From the NCBI GenBank assembly GCA_025359905.1, contig JANYDF010000160.1, forward strand, positions 1 to 59,473: a stretch of DNA of 59,473 nt. The letters are read 5' to 3'. Under the pieces are notes generated by a model. It was not told where the DNA came from and searched no databases. It saw only the letters and a list, made by a program, of their open reading frames with translations. A program made the translations under genes and the position numbers. Of the stretch, positions 26,764 through 34,755 are shown in pieces. Within the stretch, counting starts at the first letter, position 1. The number at the start of each line of letters is the position of its first letter. Source of the DNA: Rhodospirillales bacterium. Its GTDB lineage: Bacteria > Pseudomonadota > Alphaproteobacteria > Acetobacterales > Acetobacteraceae.

Positions 26764-28246
26764 TGAGCAAACCCTCCTGGGTTGCGTCCGCGCGCGGCAT
26801 CGTCGCGGTGATGCGCCCGTTGGCCATCACCGCGATGCGGTCGCTGAGGCCGAGCAGTTCCGGCATTTCCGATGTCATCATCACCACCGCGTGGCCCTCG
26901 CCCGCCAGCCGGTCGATCAGTGCGAAAATTTCTGACTTGGCGCCGACGTCGATGCCGCGCGTCGGCTCGTCCACCACGATCACCTTCAGGCCGCGCAGCA
27001 GCCAGCGCGACAGCAGAACCTTCTGTTGATTGCCGCCCGACAGGTCGCGGATCGGGCGGTCCAGCCCCGGCGTGCGCACCCGCAGCCGGTCGACAAAGCC
27101 CTGCACCGCGCTGCGTTCACGCGCTTCCTGCACGAACCCGGCCACTGCGAAGCCGCCGAGGGCCGCAAGGCTCATGTTATGCTGCACCGATTGTTCCAGC
27201 ATCAGCCCTTCGGTCTTGCGATCCTCGGTCAGCAGCCCGATGCCGAGCGCGACGCCGGTGCGGGTGTCGTGCGGGCGCAGCGGCTGACCGCCGATGGCGA
27301 TCTCGCCGCTGCGGATTGGGTCGAAGCCGACGATGGCCTTGGCCAGTTCGGTGCGCCCGGCGCCGAGCAGGCCAAAGAAGCCGAACACCTCGCCCGCCCG
27401 CACCTCGAACGACACGTCGCGCAGTTTGTCCTTGGTGGACAGCCCGCGCACCGACAGCAGCACGTCGCTGCGCGCCGGGCCGCGGGCGCGCGGGAACAGG
27501 AATTCGATGCGCCGGCCTATCATGTCCTGGATCAGGCTGTCCTGCGTGTGCGCCGCCACCGGCTTGGTGGAAATATGCCGCCCGTCGCGCAGCACCGTCA
27601 CGGTGTCGGCAATCTCGAAGATCTCATCGAGCTTGTGGCTGACATACACCACCGCGATGCCGAGCGATTTCAGCCGCCGGATCACCGTGAACAGCAGCGC
27701 CACTTCTTTCGGCGTCAGCGACGACGTGGGTTCGTCCATCACCACGATGCGCGCCTCATGCGCCAGCGCGCGGGCGATTTCGACCATCTGCTGCGTGCTG
27801 ATCGGCAGGTCGCGTGCCCGCGCCCCCGGATCGACCGCGAAGCCCAGCCGGTCGAACAGCGCCTTCGCATCGGCGCGCAACTTGCCCCACGCGATCGAGC
27901 CGATGCGGTTCACCGGATGGCGTTCGAGAAAGATGTTCTCGGCCACGGTGAATTCCGGGATCAGCGCGATTTCCTGAAACACCACCTTGATGCCCAGCCG
28001 CAGCGCGTCGCGCGGGGTTCGCAACTCGGCCTCCACGCCGCCGATGCGGATGCTGCCGCTGTCTTTTTGATAGACCCCGGCGAGGATTTTGATCAGCGTG
28101 GACTTGCCCGCGCCGTTCTCGCCGATCAGCGCGTGCACCTGTCCGCCGGTCAGTGTCAGATCGACATCGGCCAGCGCCACCACGCCGGGGAATTGCTTGC
28201 CGATGCCCTGCATCGCCAGCGCCGGGCTGTGCGGGTCAGACAGCAC
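26747..28246 (-). CDS. Sugar ABC transporter ATPase (RbsA-like, duplicated)
   Basis: This 499-residue ATPase has two fused nucleotide-binding domains. The first has Walker A 'GENGAGKST' (near residue 42) and Walker B 'IVVMDEPTSSL'. The second has a degenerate Walker A 'GLLGAGRTELA' and the CUT2 signature 'LSGGNQQKVLLSRWL'. This is the cytoplasmic motor of a ribose/xylose-type importer. It overlaps both flanking permease genes (11 and 17 bases). Substrate is likely a monosaccharide or polyol. Confidence 0.93.
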   Translation of the reverse strand: MLSDPHSPALAMQGIGKQFPGVVALADVDLTLTGGQVHALIGENGAGKSTLIKILAGVYQKDSGSIRIGGVEAELRTPRDALRLGIKVVFQEIALIPEFTVAENIFLERHPVNRIGSIAWGKLRADAKALFDRLGFAVDPGARARDLPISTQQMVEIARALAHEARIVVMDEPTSSLTPKEVALLFTVIRRLKSLGIAVVYVSHKLDEIFEIADTVTVLRDGRHISTKPVAAHTQDSLIQDMIGRRIEFLFPRARGPARSDVLLSVRGLSTKDKLRDVSFEVRAGEVFGFFGLLGAGRTELAKAIVGFDPIRSGEIAIGGQPLRPHDTRTGVALGIGLLTEDRKTEGLMLEQSVQHNMSLAALGGFAVAGFVQEARERSAVQGFVDRLRVRTPGLDRPIRDLSGGNQQKVLLSRWLLRGLKVIVVDEPTRGIDVGAKSEIFALIDRLAGEGHAVVMMTSEMPELLGLSDRIAVMANGRITATMPRADATQEGLLSAAIA

Positions 28247-29225
28247 GGCGGCGCACCCGCACGGTATCCAGCCACGTCGCGGCGACGATCACCACGCCCG
28301 GCACCACCATCTGAAAATCCTGGTTCCAGCGCAGAATGATGATGCCGTTGTCGATCACTTTCAGCACCAGCACGCCCAGCAGCGTGCCGATCAGGCTGCC
28401 GCGCCCGCCCGCCAGACTGGTGCCGCCGAGGATCACGGCGGCGATCACGGTGAGTTCGAAGCCGCGCCCGGCTGTGGGCTGCCCGGCATTCATCAGCGAG
28501 CACAGGATAAGCCCGGTCACGCCGACCAGCAGGCCGGTGATGACGAACCCGGCCAGCTTCAACCGGCGCACGCGCAGGCCGGACAGCCGGGCGGCAATGG
28601 GATTGGCGCCGAGCGCGTAGGTGTAGCGGCCAAACAGCGTGTGGCGCAGCGCGATATAGACCGCCGCGAACACCGCCGCCGCGAGCAGCACCGGGATGGG
28701 AAACGCGCCCAGATAGCCCGCGCCGATGCCGGTGAATGCGGCCAGATGGTGTTGATTCTGCACCGCCTCACGCGTGTAGAGATAGACCCCGCCTTGCAGG
28801 ATCATCATCGTGGCGATGGTGGCGATCAGCGAATTCACCCGCAGCCGCGTCACCACCAGACCGTTGAACAATCCCACCGCCCCGGCGAACGCCAGCGCCG
28901 CCAGCGCGCCCACGGGCACGCTGCCGCTGCGGTTGGTGGCGTCCATTGCCACGCACCCGGTGAACGCCAGCGATGCGCCGACCGACAAATCCACCTCGCC
29001 GCCGATCAGCAGCGTGGTCATTCCCGCAGCCACGATCAGCACCAAAGCGCTCTGCCGCAGGATAGCGATGATATTGGCCAGCGAATAGAACTGTGCCGCC
29101 GCCAGCGAGATCGCGCCGCACAGCAGCAGCAACAGCACGATCAACACCGCCTGCGGCTGGCCCGCCATGGCGGCGGCAATGCGGCCCGCGCCCGGTTGCG
29201 GCTGTATCTGGCTGGAGGATGCCAT
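28236..29225 (-). CDS. Sugar ABC transporter permease (RbsC-like), first permease
   Basis: The protein has 329 residues and multiple membrane spans. CUT2 permease motifs are 'LLIGGEVDLSVGASLAFTG', 'RVNSLIATIATMMILQGG', 'YALGANPIAARLSG' and 'VILGGTSLAGGRGSLIG'. It is about as long as the second permease of the operon but clearly distinct in sequence. It is separated from the upstream binding-protein gene by 63 bases that hold a perfect 12-bp hairpin, and overlaps the ATPase gene by 11 bases. Confidence 0.92.
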   Translation of the reverse strand: MASSSQIQPQPGAGRIAAAMAGQPQAVLIVLLLLLCGAISLAAAQFYSLANIIAILRQSALVLIVAAGMTTLLIGGEVDLSVGASLAFTGCVAMDATNRSGSVPVGALAALAFAGAVGLFNGLVVTRLRVNSLIATIATMMILQGGVYLYTREAVQNQHHLAAFTGIGAGYLGAFPIPVLLAAAVFAAVYIALRHTLFGRYTYALGANPIAARLSGLRVRRLKLAGFVITGLLVGVTGLILCSLMNAGQPTAGRGFELTVIAAVILGGTSLAGGRGSLIGTLLGVLVLKVIDNGIIILRWNQDFQMVVPGVVIVAATWLDTVRVRRRAV

Positions 29226-29251
29226 GCGGCGATGTCTCCATGGCCCGGCGT

Positions 29252-29279
29252 GCCAGCGGCGGGCGCTCCCGCCGCTGGC
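29252..29279 (-). promoter_or_regulatory. Strong hairpin between binding-protein and permease genes
   Basis: A perfect 12-bp GC-rich stem (29252-29263 with 29268-29279) has a 4-base loop and no T-run after it on the transcribed strand. It sits in the only substantial gap of this transporter operon, directly after the binding-protein stop. In ABC operons such hairpins stabilise the upstream mRNA part or partly terminate, giving more binding protein than permease; that role here is inferred. Confidence 0.7.
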
Positions 29280-29288
29280 GTTCCGGCG

Positions 29289-30326
29289 TTAGGACTTCTT
29301 CAGGTCGGCGGCGGTTTTCATGCACTTGGCCGGCGGCGTCAGCGCATTCACCGCATCCCATTTGATGCTGCGCGTGGTGCCGTTCACCTCGTAGTATTTC
29401 TTCCAGTCGTCGCCGACCAGCGGCGTGGTCGGGCTGACGATGTGTTCGGCCACCGGCTTGTGATTATACAGCGCCAATGCGGCATCGATGGTGGTGTAGC
29501 CTTCCTTTTCCGGGAACATCGCCGCTTCGATGCGGTACGACGGTTCCTTTTCCATCGCGTTGATGAACGCCAGCCCCTCGCCGCCGGTGCCGACCACCAG
29601 CAGGTTGTCCTGCGATTTGCCTGCCGCCTTCCAGGCCTGCAAGCCGCCGAGCGAGGACGAGTCGTTGATGCCGTAAATGATGTCGATGTCGCCGTTCTGC
29701 GCCAGTGCGGCGGACGAGACCTCCAGCGAGCGGTCCGGGTTGCCGCCGCCGTCCAGATCGTGCACCAGCGTGGCACCCGGAATGATGGTGTGGATGCCGT
29801 CCATGAAGCCGTACGAGCGCAGCACGGTGGCGGACAGCAGCGGCAGGCCGACATTCATCACCTTGGCGACGCCGCCCAGATGCGCCTGCGCGTATTTGCC
29901 CGCCTCGATTCCGGCGAAATACCCGGTGTCGTAGTCGCAGATGGCCACCATCGTGGTCATGCCCTTCACCGGGTTGCCTTCCAGCACCACCGGCACGCCC
30001 TCGGCCTTGGCGCGGCGCAGCAGCGGCACCACGCCTTCCTCGTTCACCGGGGTGATGATCAGCACATCGACTTTCTGCGACATGAAGTCCTCGGCCCCGG
30101 CCACTTCCTTGGCCACGTCGAGGTTGGCGTCTTTCACCGCCACGTCGATGCCAAGCAATTTGGCATGATCCTTCATGCCTTTGATGACGTTCTGATACCA
30201 CTCATGCGTGGCATAGTTGACGACGTAGCCGATATGTTTGGGCACCTCGTCGGCGCGGGCCGGTAGCACGGTCAGGGGCGCGAGGGCAGCGGTCGTCGCA
30301 AGCAGGATCGCAAGGCGCACGTTCAT
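29289..30326 (-). CDS. Sugar ABC transporter substrate-binding protein
   Basis: This 345-residue periplasmic protein has a signal peptide (cleavage after 'VLPARA') and mature part 'DEVPKHIGYVVNYATHEWYQ'. It is a ribose/galactose-type (periplasmic binding protein type 1) fold with 'DVLIITPVNEEGVVPLLRRA' and 'IYGINDSSSLGGLQAWKAAG'. It captures a sugar for the two permeases and ATPase that follow. ATG 30326 overlaps the IclR-regulator stop (ATGA), so regulator and transporter are translated from one message. Ligand unknown. Confidence 0.92.
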   Translation of the reverse strand: MNVRLAILLATTAALAPLTVLPARADEVPKHIGYVVNYATHEWYQNVIKGMKDHAKLLGIDVAVKDANLDVAKEVAGAEDFMSQKVDVLIITPVNEEGVVPLLRRAKAEGVPVVLEGNPVKGMTTMVAICDYDTGYFAGIEAGKYAQAHLGGVAKVMNVGLPLLSATVLRSYGFMDGIHTIIPGATLVHDLDGGGNPDRSLEVSSAALAQNGDIDIIYGINDSSSLGGLQAWKAAGKSQDNLLVVGTGGEGLAFINAMEKEPSYRIEAAMFPEKEGYTTIDAALALYNHKPVAEHIVSPTTPLVGDDWKKYYEVNGTTRSIKWDAVNALTPPAKCMKTAADLKKS

Positions 30327-31207
30327 TGTTTCCTCCCTCTGGTTCTTGTGGACACGGCAGGCGTGGCGGCCGCGCGCGTCTCGCTGGCGTTGTTGCGCCG
30401 TGCGTCGTGGCCGTCGGGTTCCGGCGCGCCGAGCGCGCGGGAAATCTCGTGGGCGGCGGCACGTGCAGCCTCCAGCACCACGGTCTTGGGGAATCGGGCC
30501 TGCTTCTGCGGCAGGTACGGCACGGTGAGCGCCGCGATGATGGCGCCGGTGTGGTTGCGCACCGGCAGCGACAGATTGGTGCAGCCTTCCACCGCCAGCG
30601 AGGCGCGCATCTCGTAGCCAAGTTCGCCGATGCCACGAAGGCGTTCCGCAATATCAGCCGGATGCCCCTCCGCCTCGCCGCGCGCCAGAATGCGTTCGAG
30701 CAGCGGCGCCTGCTCGGCAGGCGGCAGACTGGCCAGCAGCACTGCGCCTGAGCTGGTCTCCAGAATTGGAAAACTTGAGCCAAGCGCTACCGAGTAGCGC
30801 ATTGGCAATGGGGAATCCACCTGCAGTACAATGAGCACTTGCACGTCACGCAGCACCGCCAGATGGCAGCTTTGGTCGATGCGGCCCACCAGATCGCGCA
30901 TCACTGGCAACGCAGCGTCGATCAAGCGGTTAACCGGCGGGTGCATATGCGCCAGTTCGAACAGTTTCAGCGACAGCCGGTAGCGGTCGGCGCGGGTGCG
31001 GATCAGAAAGCCGCGCCGTTCCAGCAACTGGATGATGCGGTACAATTCGTGGATCGAGCGGCCGAGCGCCGCCGATATCTCGGTCTGCGTTACGTCCTCG
31101 CCGCGCGCAGCCATGAATTCCAGAATATCGAGCGCCTTTTCGGCGGCCGGCACCCGGTATTCGCGGCGCGGGACTTCATCCTCCACCACGGCGACGAAAT
31201 CGTTCAC
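30323..31207 (-). CDS. IclR-family transcriptional regulator
   Basis: The protein has 294 residues. The N-terminal winged helix is about residues 20-85 ('EKALDILEFMAARGEDVTQ', 'LGRSIHELYRIIQLLERRGF') and the effector-binding GAF-like domain about 100-265 ('CHLAVLRDVQVLIVLQVDS'). A basic, disordered tail of ~30 residues ends the protein. I chose GTG 31207, which overlaps the upstream stop as GTGA; a longer ATG-initiated frame crosses the preceding gene and is Arg-rich nonsense. IclR members are repressors or activators of catabolic operons and bind pathway intermediates. Being inside the operon, it probably autoregulates and controls the downstream sugar/CoA genes. Confidence 0.9.
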   Translation of the reverse strand: MNDFVAVVEDEVPRREYRVPAAEKALDILEFMAARGEDVTQTEISAALGRSIHELYRIIQLLERRGFLIRTRADRYRLSLKLFELAHMHPPVNRLIDAALPVMRDLVGRIDQSCHLAVLRDVQVLIVLQVDSPLPMRYSVALGSSFPILETSSGAVLLASLPPAEQAPLLERILARGEAEGHPADIAERLRGIGELGYEMRASLAVEGCTNLSLPVRNHTGAIIAALTVPYLPQKQARFPKTVVLEAARAAAHEISRALGAPEPDGHDARRNNASETRAAATPAVSTRTRGRKQ

Positions 31208-32349
31208 GGCCGCACCATTGCGGCATATTCTGTGTTCAGCCACGCGGCCAGCGCGTCCGGCGCTAATTCCCCGGCAATGGCCGCTGCTACGCGATGGGTC
31301 GCGGCGCGGAAGAATGTCAGGATGCCGGGATGCGTGGGCCGCAAATAGGCGCTTTGCAGCGTGGCCAGCGTGCTTGTGAAGAAATCGTGGGTGGCTGTGT
31401 TCGCGGCAGCGTCCGTCCAGGCGGCCAGCGAACTCGGCTGGCCGCCATTTGCCGCATAGCCGCCACGCTGGAAGTCGGCCGAACACAGGAACAGGGCATA
31501 ATCGATGGCAGCGCCGGGATGCGCACAATGTGCGCTCACCCCGATGCCGGCCCCACCGAGCAGTGCCCCGCGGGGCGGCGTACGCGGAATGTCGCCGAAG
31601 CGCAGCATGGGTGGCGCTGACCGCGCGGCGTAGTTCACATAGCCGAACGCGTACGGCACGTAGACCGTGTCATCGTGCGCAACCATGTGATCGAAGCAGC
31701 GAATCGGGTTCCAGTGCCACGACAGCGGATTGGCCAAAGCAGCAATCGCACGCAGCGCGTCGATTGCCTCCAACACCGCCTCAGCCGGCAGAAACATCCC
31801 GTGGGCGCCCGGCGGACTGCCCGCCCCTGCGGCGAAGGATTGCAGCAGGCATAGCGCATCTGTGGGCACCAGCGGCAGTCCGAGATACCGGCCGTCGGCG
31901 CGCAAGCGGGTACCAAGGTCGATGACTTCGGCGTGGCTCGACGGCATGTGGTCCGTGTAGCCGGCCAGCAAATCCGGCCTGCAGCAGGCGACCTGTGCCG
32001 CGGCATCGATCGGCAACGCCCACAGCCGTCCGGCAGACCAATAGGATTGCCAAGATGCGCCCACGGAATCGCGCTCAAACCGGGCCATGTCGCTGGCCGG
32101 CAGCGCGGCATCGAGCGGAAGCATCCAACCGCCTGCGGCAACATCGCCGACAAATGGATGGTCGTAAATCACAAGGTCGTAGTCGCGCGCCGCGCTATCG
32201 AGGTTGCCTTCGCCAAATTCAAATAGGCTGCGCCGATCCCACATGATCGCAACGTCCGGACGCAGCACCCGATACGCCGGGATGCTCGCCTCAAGCGGCC
32301 CCCAGCAGCGGCGATGATCCCATGCGAGCCCACGCAAGGTGACTGGCAT
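31204..32349 (-). CDS. Solute-binding-protein-like protein without signal peptide
   Basis: This 381-residue protein starts 'MPVTLRGLAWDHRRCWGPLE' and resembles family-1 extracellular solute-binding proteins ('YDLVIYDHPFVGDVAAGGWM', 'LWALPIDAAAQVACCRPDLL', 'AIDYALFLCSADFQRGGY'). No hydrophobic signal is present at this start, and none appears in the open frame upstream. Either the true start is missed or the protein stays in the cytoplasm. It is the first gene of the operon, overlapping the IclR gene by GTGA. A cytosolic binding fold next to a regulator could sense or hold a pathway ligand; this is speculation. Confidence 0.75.
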   Translation of the reverse strand: MPVTLRGLAWDHRRCWGPLEASIPAYRVLRPDVAIMWDRRSLFEFGEGNLDSAARDYDLVIYDHPFVGDVAAGGWMLPLDAALPASDMARFERDSVGASWQSYWSAGRLWALPIDAAAQVACCRPDLLAGYTDHMPSSHAEVIDLGTRLRADGRYLGLPLVPTDALCLLQSFAAGAGSPPGAHGMFLPAEAVLEAIDALRAIAALANPLSWHWNPIRCFDHMVAHDDTVYVPYAFGYVNYAARSAPPMLRFGDIPRTPPRGALLGGAGIGVSAHCAHPGAAIDYALFLCSADFQRGGYAANGGQPSSLAAWTDAAANTATHDFFTSTLATLQSAYLRPTHPGILTFFRAATHRVAAAIAGELAPDALAAWLNTEYAAMVRP

Positions 32350-32399
32350 CCGTTTCCATCCGTACGGGTCTATTGCCCTTGCGCTGACACTAGGCGCGA

Positions 32400-32432
32400 G
32401 TTTTTGTTGGTGCAAATGGTTTTTGTTGGTGC
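32400..32432 (-). promoter_or_regulatory. Tandem 14-bp direct repeats upstream of the catabolic operon
   Basis: The 14-base word GTTTTTGTTGGTGC occurs perfectly at 32400-32413 and 32419-32432, spaced 19 bp start to start. It ends 50 bases before the start of the first operon gene (32349, minus strand). Two identical sites on nearly the same face of the helix are typical of an operator or activator site, plausibly for the IclR regulator of the operon. No clear -10/-35 pair could be fixed beside it. Confidence 0.55.
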
Positions 32433-33322
32433 GAGCCTGCAAGGCATGAGCACGCCCTCCTCCGCCCAAGCAGCCGTCCGCACCGGCGCCGGCCGGATCG
32501 GCTGTGACATGCAACTGCGCCACGCGAACGCAAGCGGAGCAGCGGCTTGGCCGAAGCCTGCACCCAGATGTTCGAGTACAACGGTTCCGGCGGCTACTAT
32601 ACGAAAACGCCGGGACACCGAGCGCGCCGATGCTGCGCGCACGCCGGAGTTACTCCTGCCGCGAAAGCCGCGCAGCGCAACCAAAATTCCTACGCGCTAT
32701 AAACTCAGCGTCTGTAGTGCCGTAATTTACCAGATTATGTCGTATCGGATGGTATTTGTCCGTAAGTGGCTTATGTTGCTTTTTCGCATTCTTCCGACTC
32801 TGCCATTGCACGCCGGTGCCCCAGCCGTCTTGCATGCCCAACTGCGCCAGGGTTGTCGGGCCAGGCGAACCAGTTCCACGGCTCGCATGCCAAAATTCAT
32901 CGTCAATTCCAGCGCCGACCGGGCAATTTATCGCCCCGCTCAGCGCACACCGGACCAATAGCCGCGAGCGGTGAGGGCCGCCGGCGGCCCAGCGTCATTC
33001 TGGTTGAGGCGAGAGTGACCGGCCGCCGGGATAGTGTGCCATTGACTGGATGGGCCGTCCTCAATCGCGGCGCGGATCAATCGCCTGATGAACCGGCATG
33101 TTTTAATATCCAAATGTATTGATTCAGAATATTTCCGGAGGAACGCGAAATCGAGACCCGTCGCCGCCGGGTCGCGCTCAATCAATAAGAGCTTCTGCCG
33201 GTTCCATGGCCCTGCCCCCTCCAGCGGCACACTCGGCCGCCCGATCTGCATCAGGCCAGTGAAACCGGCGCGCGGCTGCGATGCTCCGGCGCGGCCGGGC
33301 TGGAGGGCCGGGCGGAACTGCG
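32433..33322. other. About 0.9 kb without a recognisable gene
   Basis: Short frames exist on both strands but none has a recognisable family, a convincing ribosome site or coding-like codon use. The stretch contains AT-richer patches (about 32690-32800 and 33095-33140) unlike the flanks. It may be the remains of a lost gene or insertion. I found no intact terminal inverted repeats. Confidence 0.5.
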
Positions 33323-33390
33323 GGCGTATGCCCCCAGGCGTATGCCCCCAGGCGTATGCCCCCGGGCTTACGCCCCCTGCTTACGCCCCG
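33323..33390. repeat. 14-bp tandem repeat, about five units
   Basis: Units GGCGTATGCCCCCA (33323-33336 and 33337-33350), GGCGTATGCCCCCG (33351-33364), GGCTTACGCCCCCT (33365-33378) and a shortened GCTTACGCCCCG (33379-33390) form a decaying array. It begins in the intergenic region and runs into the last codons of the sorbosone-dehydrogenase-like gene (stop at 33381), so the array may have altered the C-terminus of that protein. Confidence 0.8.
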
Positions 33391-34682
33391 GTCACCCGCC
33401 AGATCACGTCGCCCACGTCGTCGGCCACCAGCAGCGACCCATCCGGGCCGATGGTGACGCCGACCGGGCGGCCGTACGACTCTTCCTCGTCTTTCGACAG
33501 GAACCCGGACAGGATCTCGCGCGACGGGCCGCTCGGTTTGCCATTTTCGAACGGCACGAAGATCACCTTGTAGCCGCTGAGTTTGCTGCGGTTCCACGAG
33601 CCGTGCTGGCCGATTGCCATGCCGTCCGGGAAGCCCGGCAGCGTGCCGGCGGGCAGCCAGCACAGGCCGAGCGAGGCGGTGTGGCCGCCCAGCGCATAGT
33701 CCGGCTGAAGGGCCGCAGCCACTTTTTCTTTGTTCTGATACACCCGGTCATCGACCGTCTGGCCCCAGTAGCAATACGGCCAGCCGTAGAAGCCGCCGTC
33801 CTGCACCGAGGTCAGATAGTCGGGCGGGGTTTCGTCGCCCAGGCCGTCGCGCTCGTTCACCACCGTCCACAGCGCGCCGGTGCTGGGTTCGAACGCCAGA
33901 CCCACCGGGTTGCGCAGGCCGCCGGCGAAGATGCGGGCTTCGCCGCTGGCCACATCCACTTCGTAAATCGCAGCACGGCCTTCCTCGGCCTTCATGCCGT
34001 GCTCGGCGATGTTGCTCAGCGAGCCGACGCCGACGTACAGCTTGCTGCCGTCCGGGCTGGCCAGCAGGCTGCGGGTCCAGTGGCCGCCCGGCTTGAAGCT
34101 GGCAATCTTGGTGCCCGGTCCGGTGATGCTGTTGGCGCCCGCCGTGTACGGGAACGCCACCAGCGCGTCGGTATTGCCGGCGTAGAACGTGCTGCCCAGC
34201 AGCGCCATGCCGAACGGCTGGTTCTGCTTGGCCAGGAACACCTCGCGCACCTCGGCCACGCCGTCGCCGTTGGGATCGCGCAGCAGCGTGATGCGGTTCG
34301 GGCTAACGCCGACTGCCGCTGCGCGGCGCATGGTGGCGAGCATGGCGTAGTCGAAGATCGAGCGGGACTTGCCGGCTTCCTGCAACGCCTCGGCCACCAG
34401 CACCCCGCCATCCGGCAGCACATGGATCCAGCGCGGGTGCTTCAGCCCGGCGGCGAAGGCGTTCACCTTCAGGCCGGGGGCGGCCACAGGCACGCGGCCG
34501 CGCGGCCAGCCTTTGGCGGTCGGCATTTTCAGCGTCGGCAGCGCCCCCTGCGGGCGGGCGGGCGGGATCACAGGGGCGGCGCCGAACGCCTGCGTGCGGA
34601 CGCCGCCATCCATCCGGCGGACCACGATGGCAGCCGAGCCGACCACGGCGACGGCGCGCGCGAACAAATCGGAGAAGGTCAA
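33381..34682 (-). CDS. Sorbosone dehydrogenase-like / PQQ-type sugar dehydrogenase propeller protein
   Basis: The 433-residue protein has an N-terminal hydrophobic stretch ('AVAVVGSAAIVV') that may anchor or export it, a Pro-rich linker, and a six-bladed propeller: 'HPRWIHVLPDGGVLVAEAL', 'DPNGDGVAEVREVFL', 'RNPVGLAFEPSTGALWTVVNERD', 'GQHGSWNRSKLSGYKVIFVPF' and 'GRPVGVTIGPDGSLLVADD'. These match the soluble aldose/sorbosone dehydrogenase group, which uses PQQ in the periplasm. I chose TTG 34682 because AAGGA lies eight bases upstream, and the frame before it overlaps a hairpin and the next gene. Cofactor and substrate are inferred from the family. Confidence 0.8.
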   Translation of the reverse strand: MTFSDLFARAVAVVGSAAIVVRRMDGGVRTQAFGAAPVIPPARPQGALPTLKMPTAKGWPRGRVPVAAPGLKVNAFAAGLKHPRWIHVLPDGGVLVAEALQEAGKSRSIFDYAMLATMRRAAAVGVSPNRITLLRDPNGDGVAEVREVFLAKQNQPFGMALLGSTFYAGNTDALVAFPYTAGANSITGPGTKIASFKPGGHWTRSLLASPDGSKLYVGVGSLSNIAEHGMKAEEGRAAIYEVDVASGEARIFAGGLRNPVGLAFEPSTGALWTVVNERDGLGDETPPDYLTSVQDGGFYGWPYCYWGQTVDDRVYQNKEKVAAALQPDYALGGHTASLGLCWLPAGTLPGFPDGMAIGQHGSWNRSKLSGYKVIFVPFENGKPSGPSREILSGFLSKDEEESYGRPVGVTIGPDGSLLVADDVGDVIWRVTGA

Positions 34683-34710
34683 GGGCAGGGTCCTTCGTAC
34701 GAGGAGAGGG

Positions 34711-34748
34711 GTTTGCCCCATCCTACAGGAACACAGGATGGGTGAAAC
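34711..34748 (-). terminator. Hairpin after the EamA gene
   Basis: CCCATCCT (34717-34724) pairs with AGGATGGG (34735-34742), extended by GTTT/AAAC at the ends with a small mismatch. It lies 8 bases after the EamA stop (minus strand) and before the TTG start of the next gene. There is no T-run, so termination would be weak or Rho-assisted. Confidence 0.5.
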
Positions 34749-34755
34749 CCATCGA

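Noticed and set aside
28089-30266. 725-codon plus-strand frame across the sugar transporter genes
   Set aside because: High-GC shadow: His/Arg/Gln-rich, no family, and both genes beneath it are clear ABC components.
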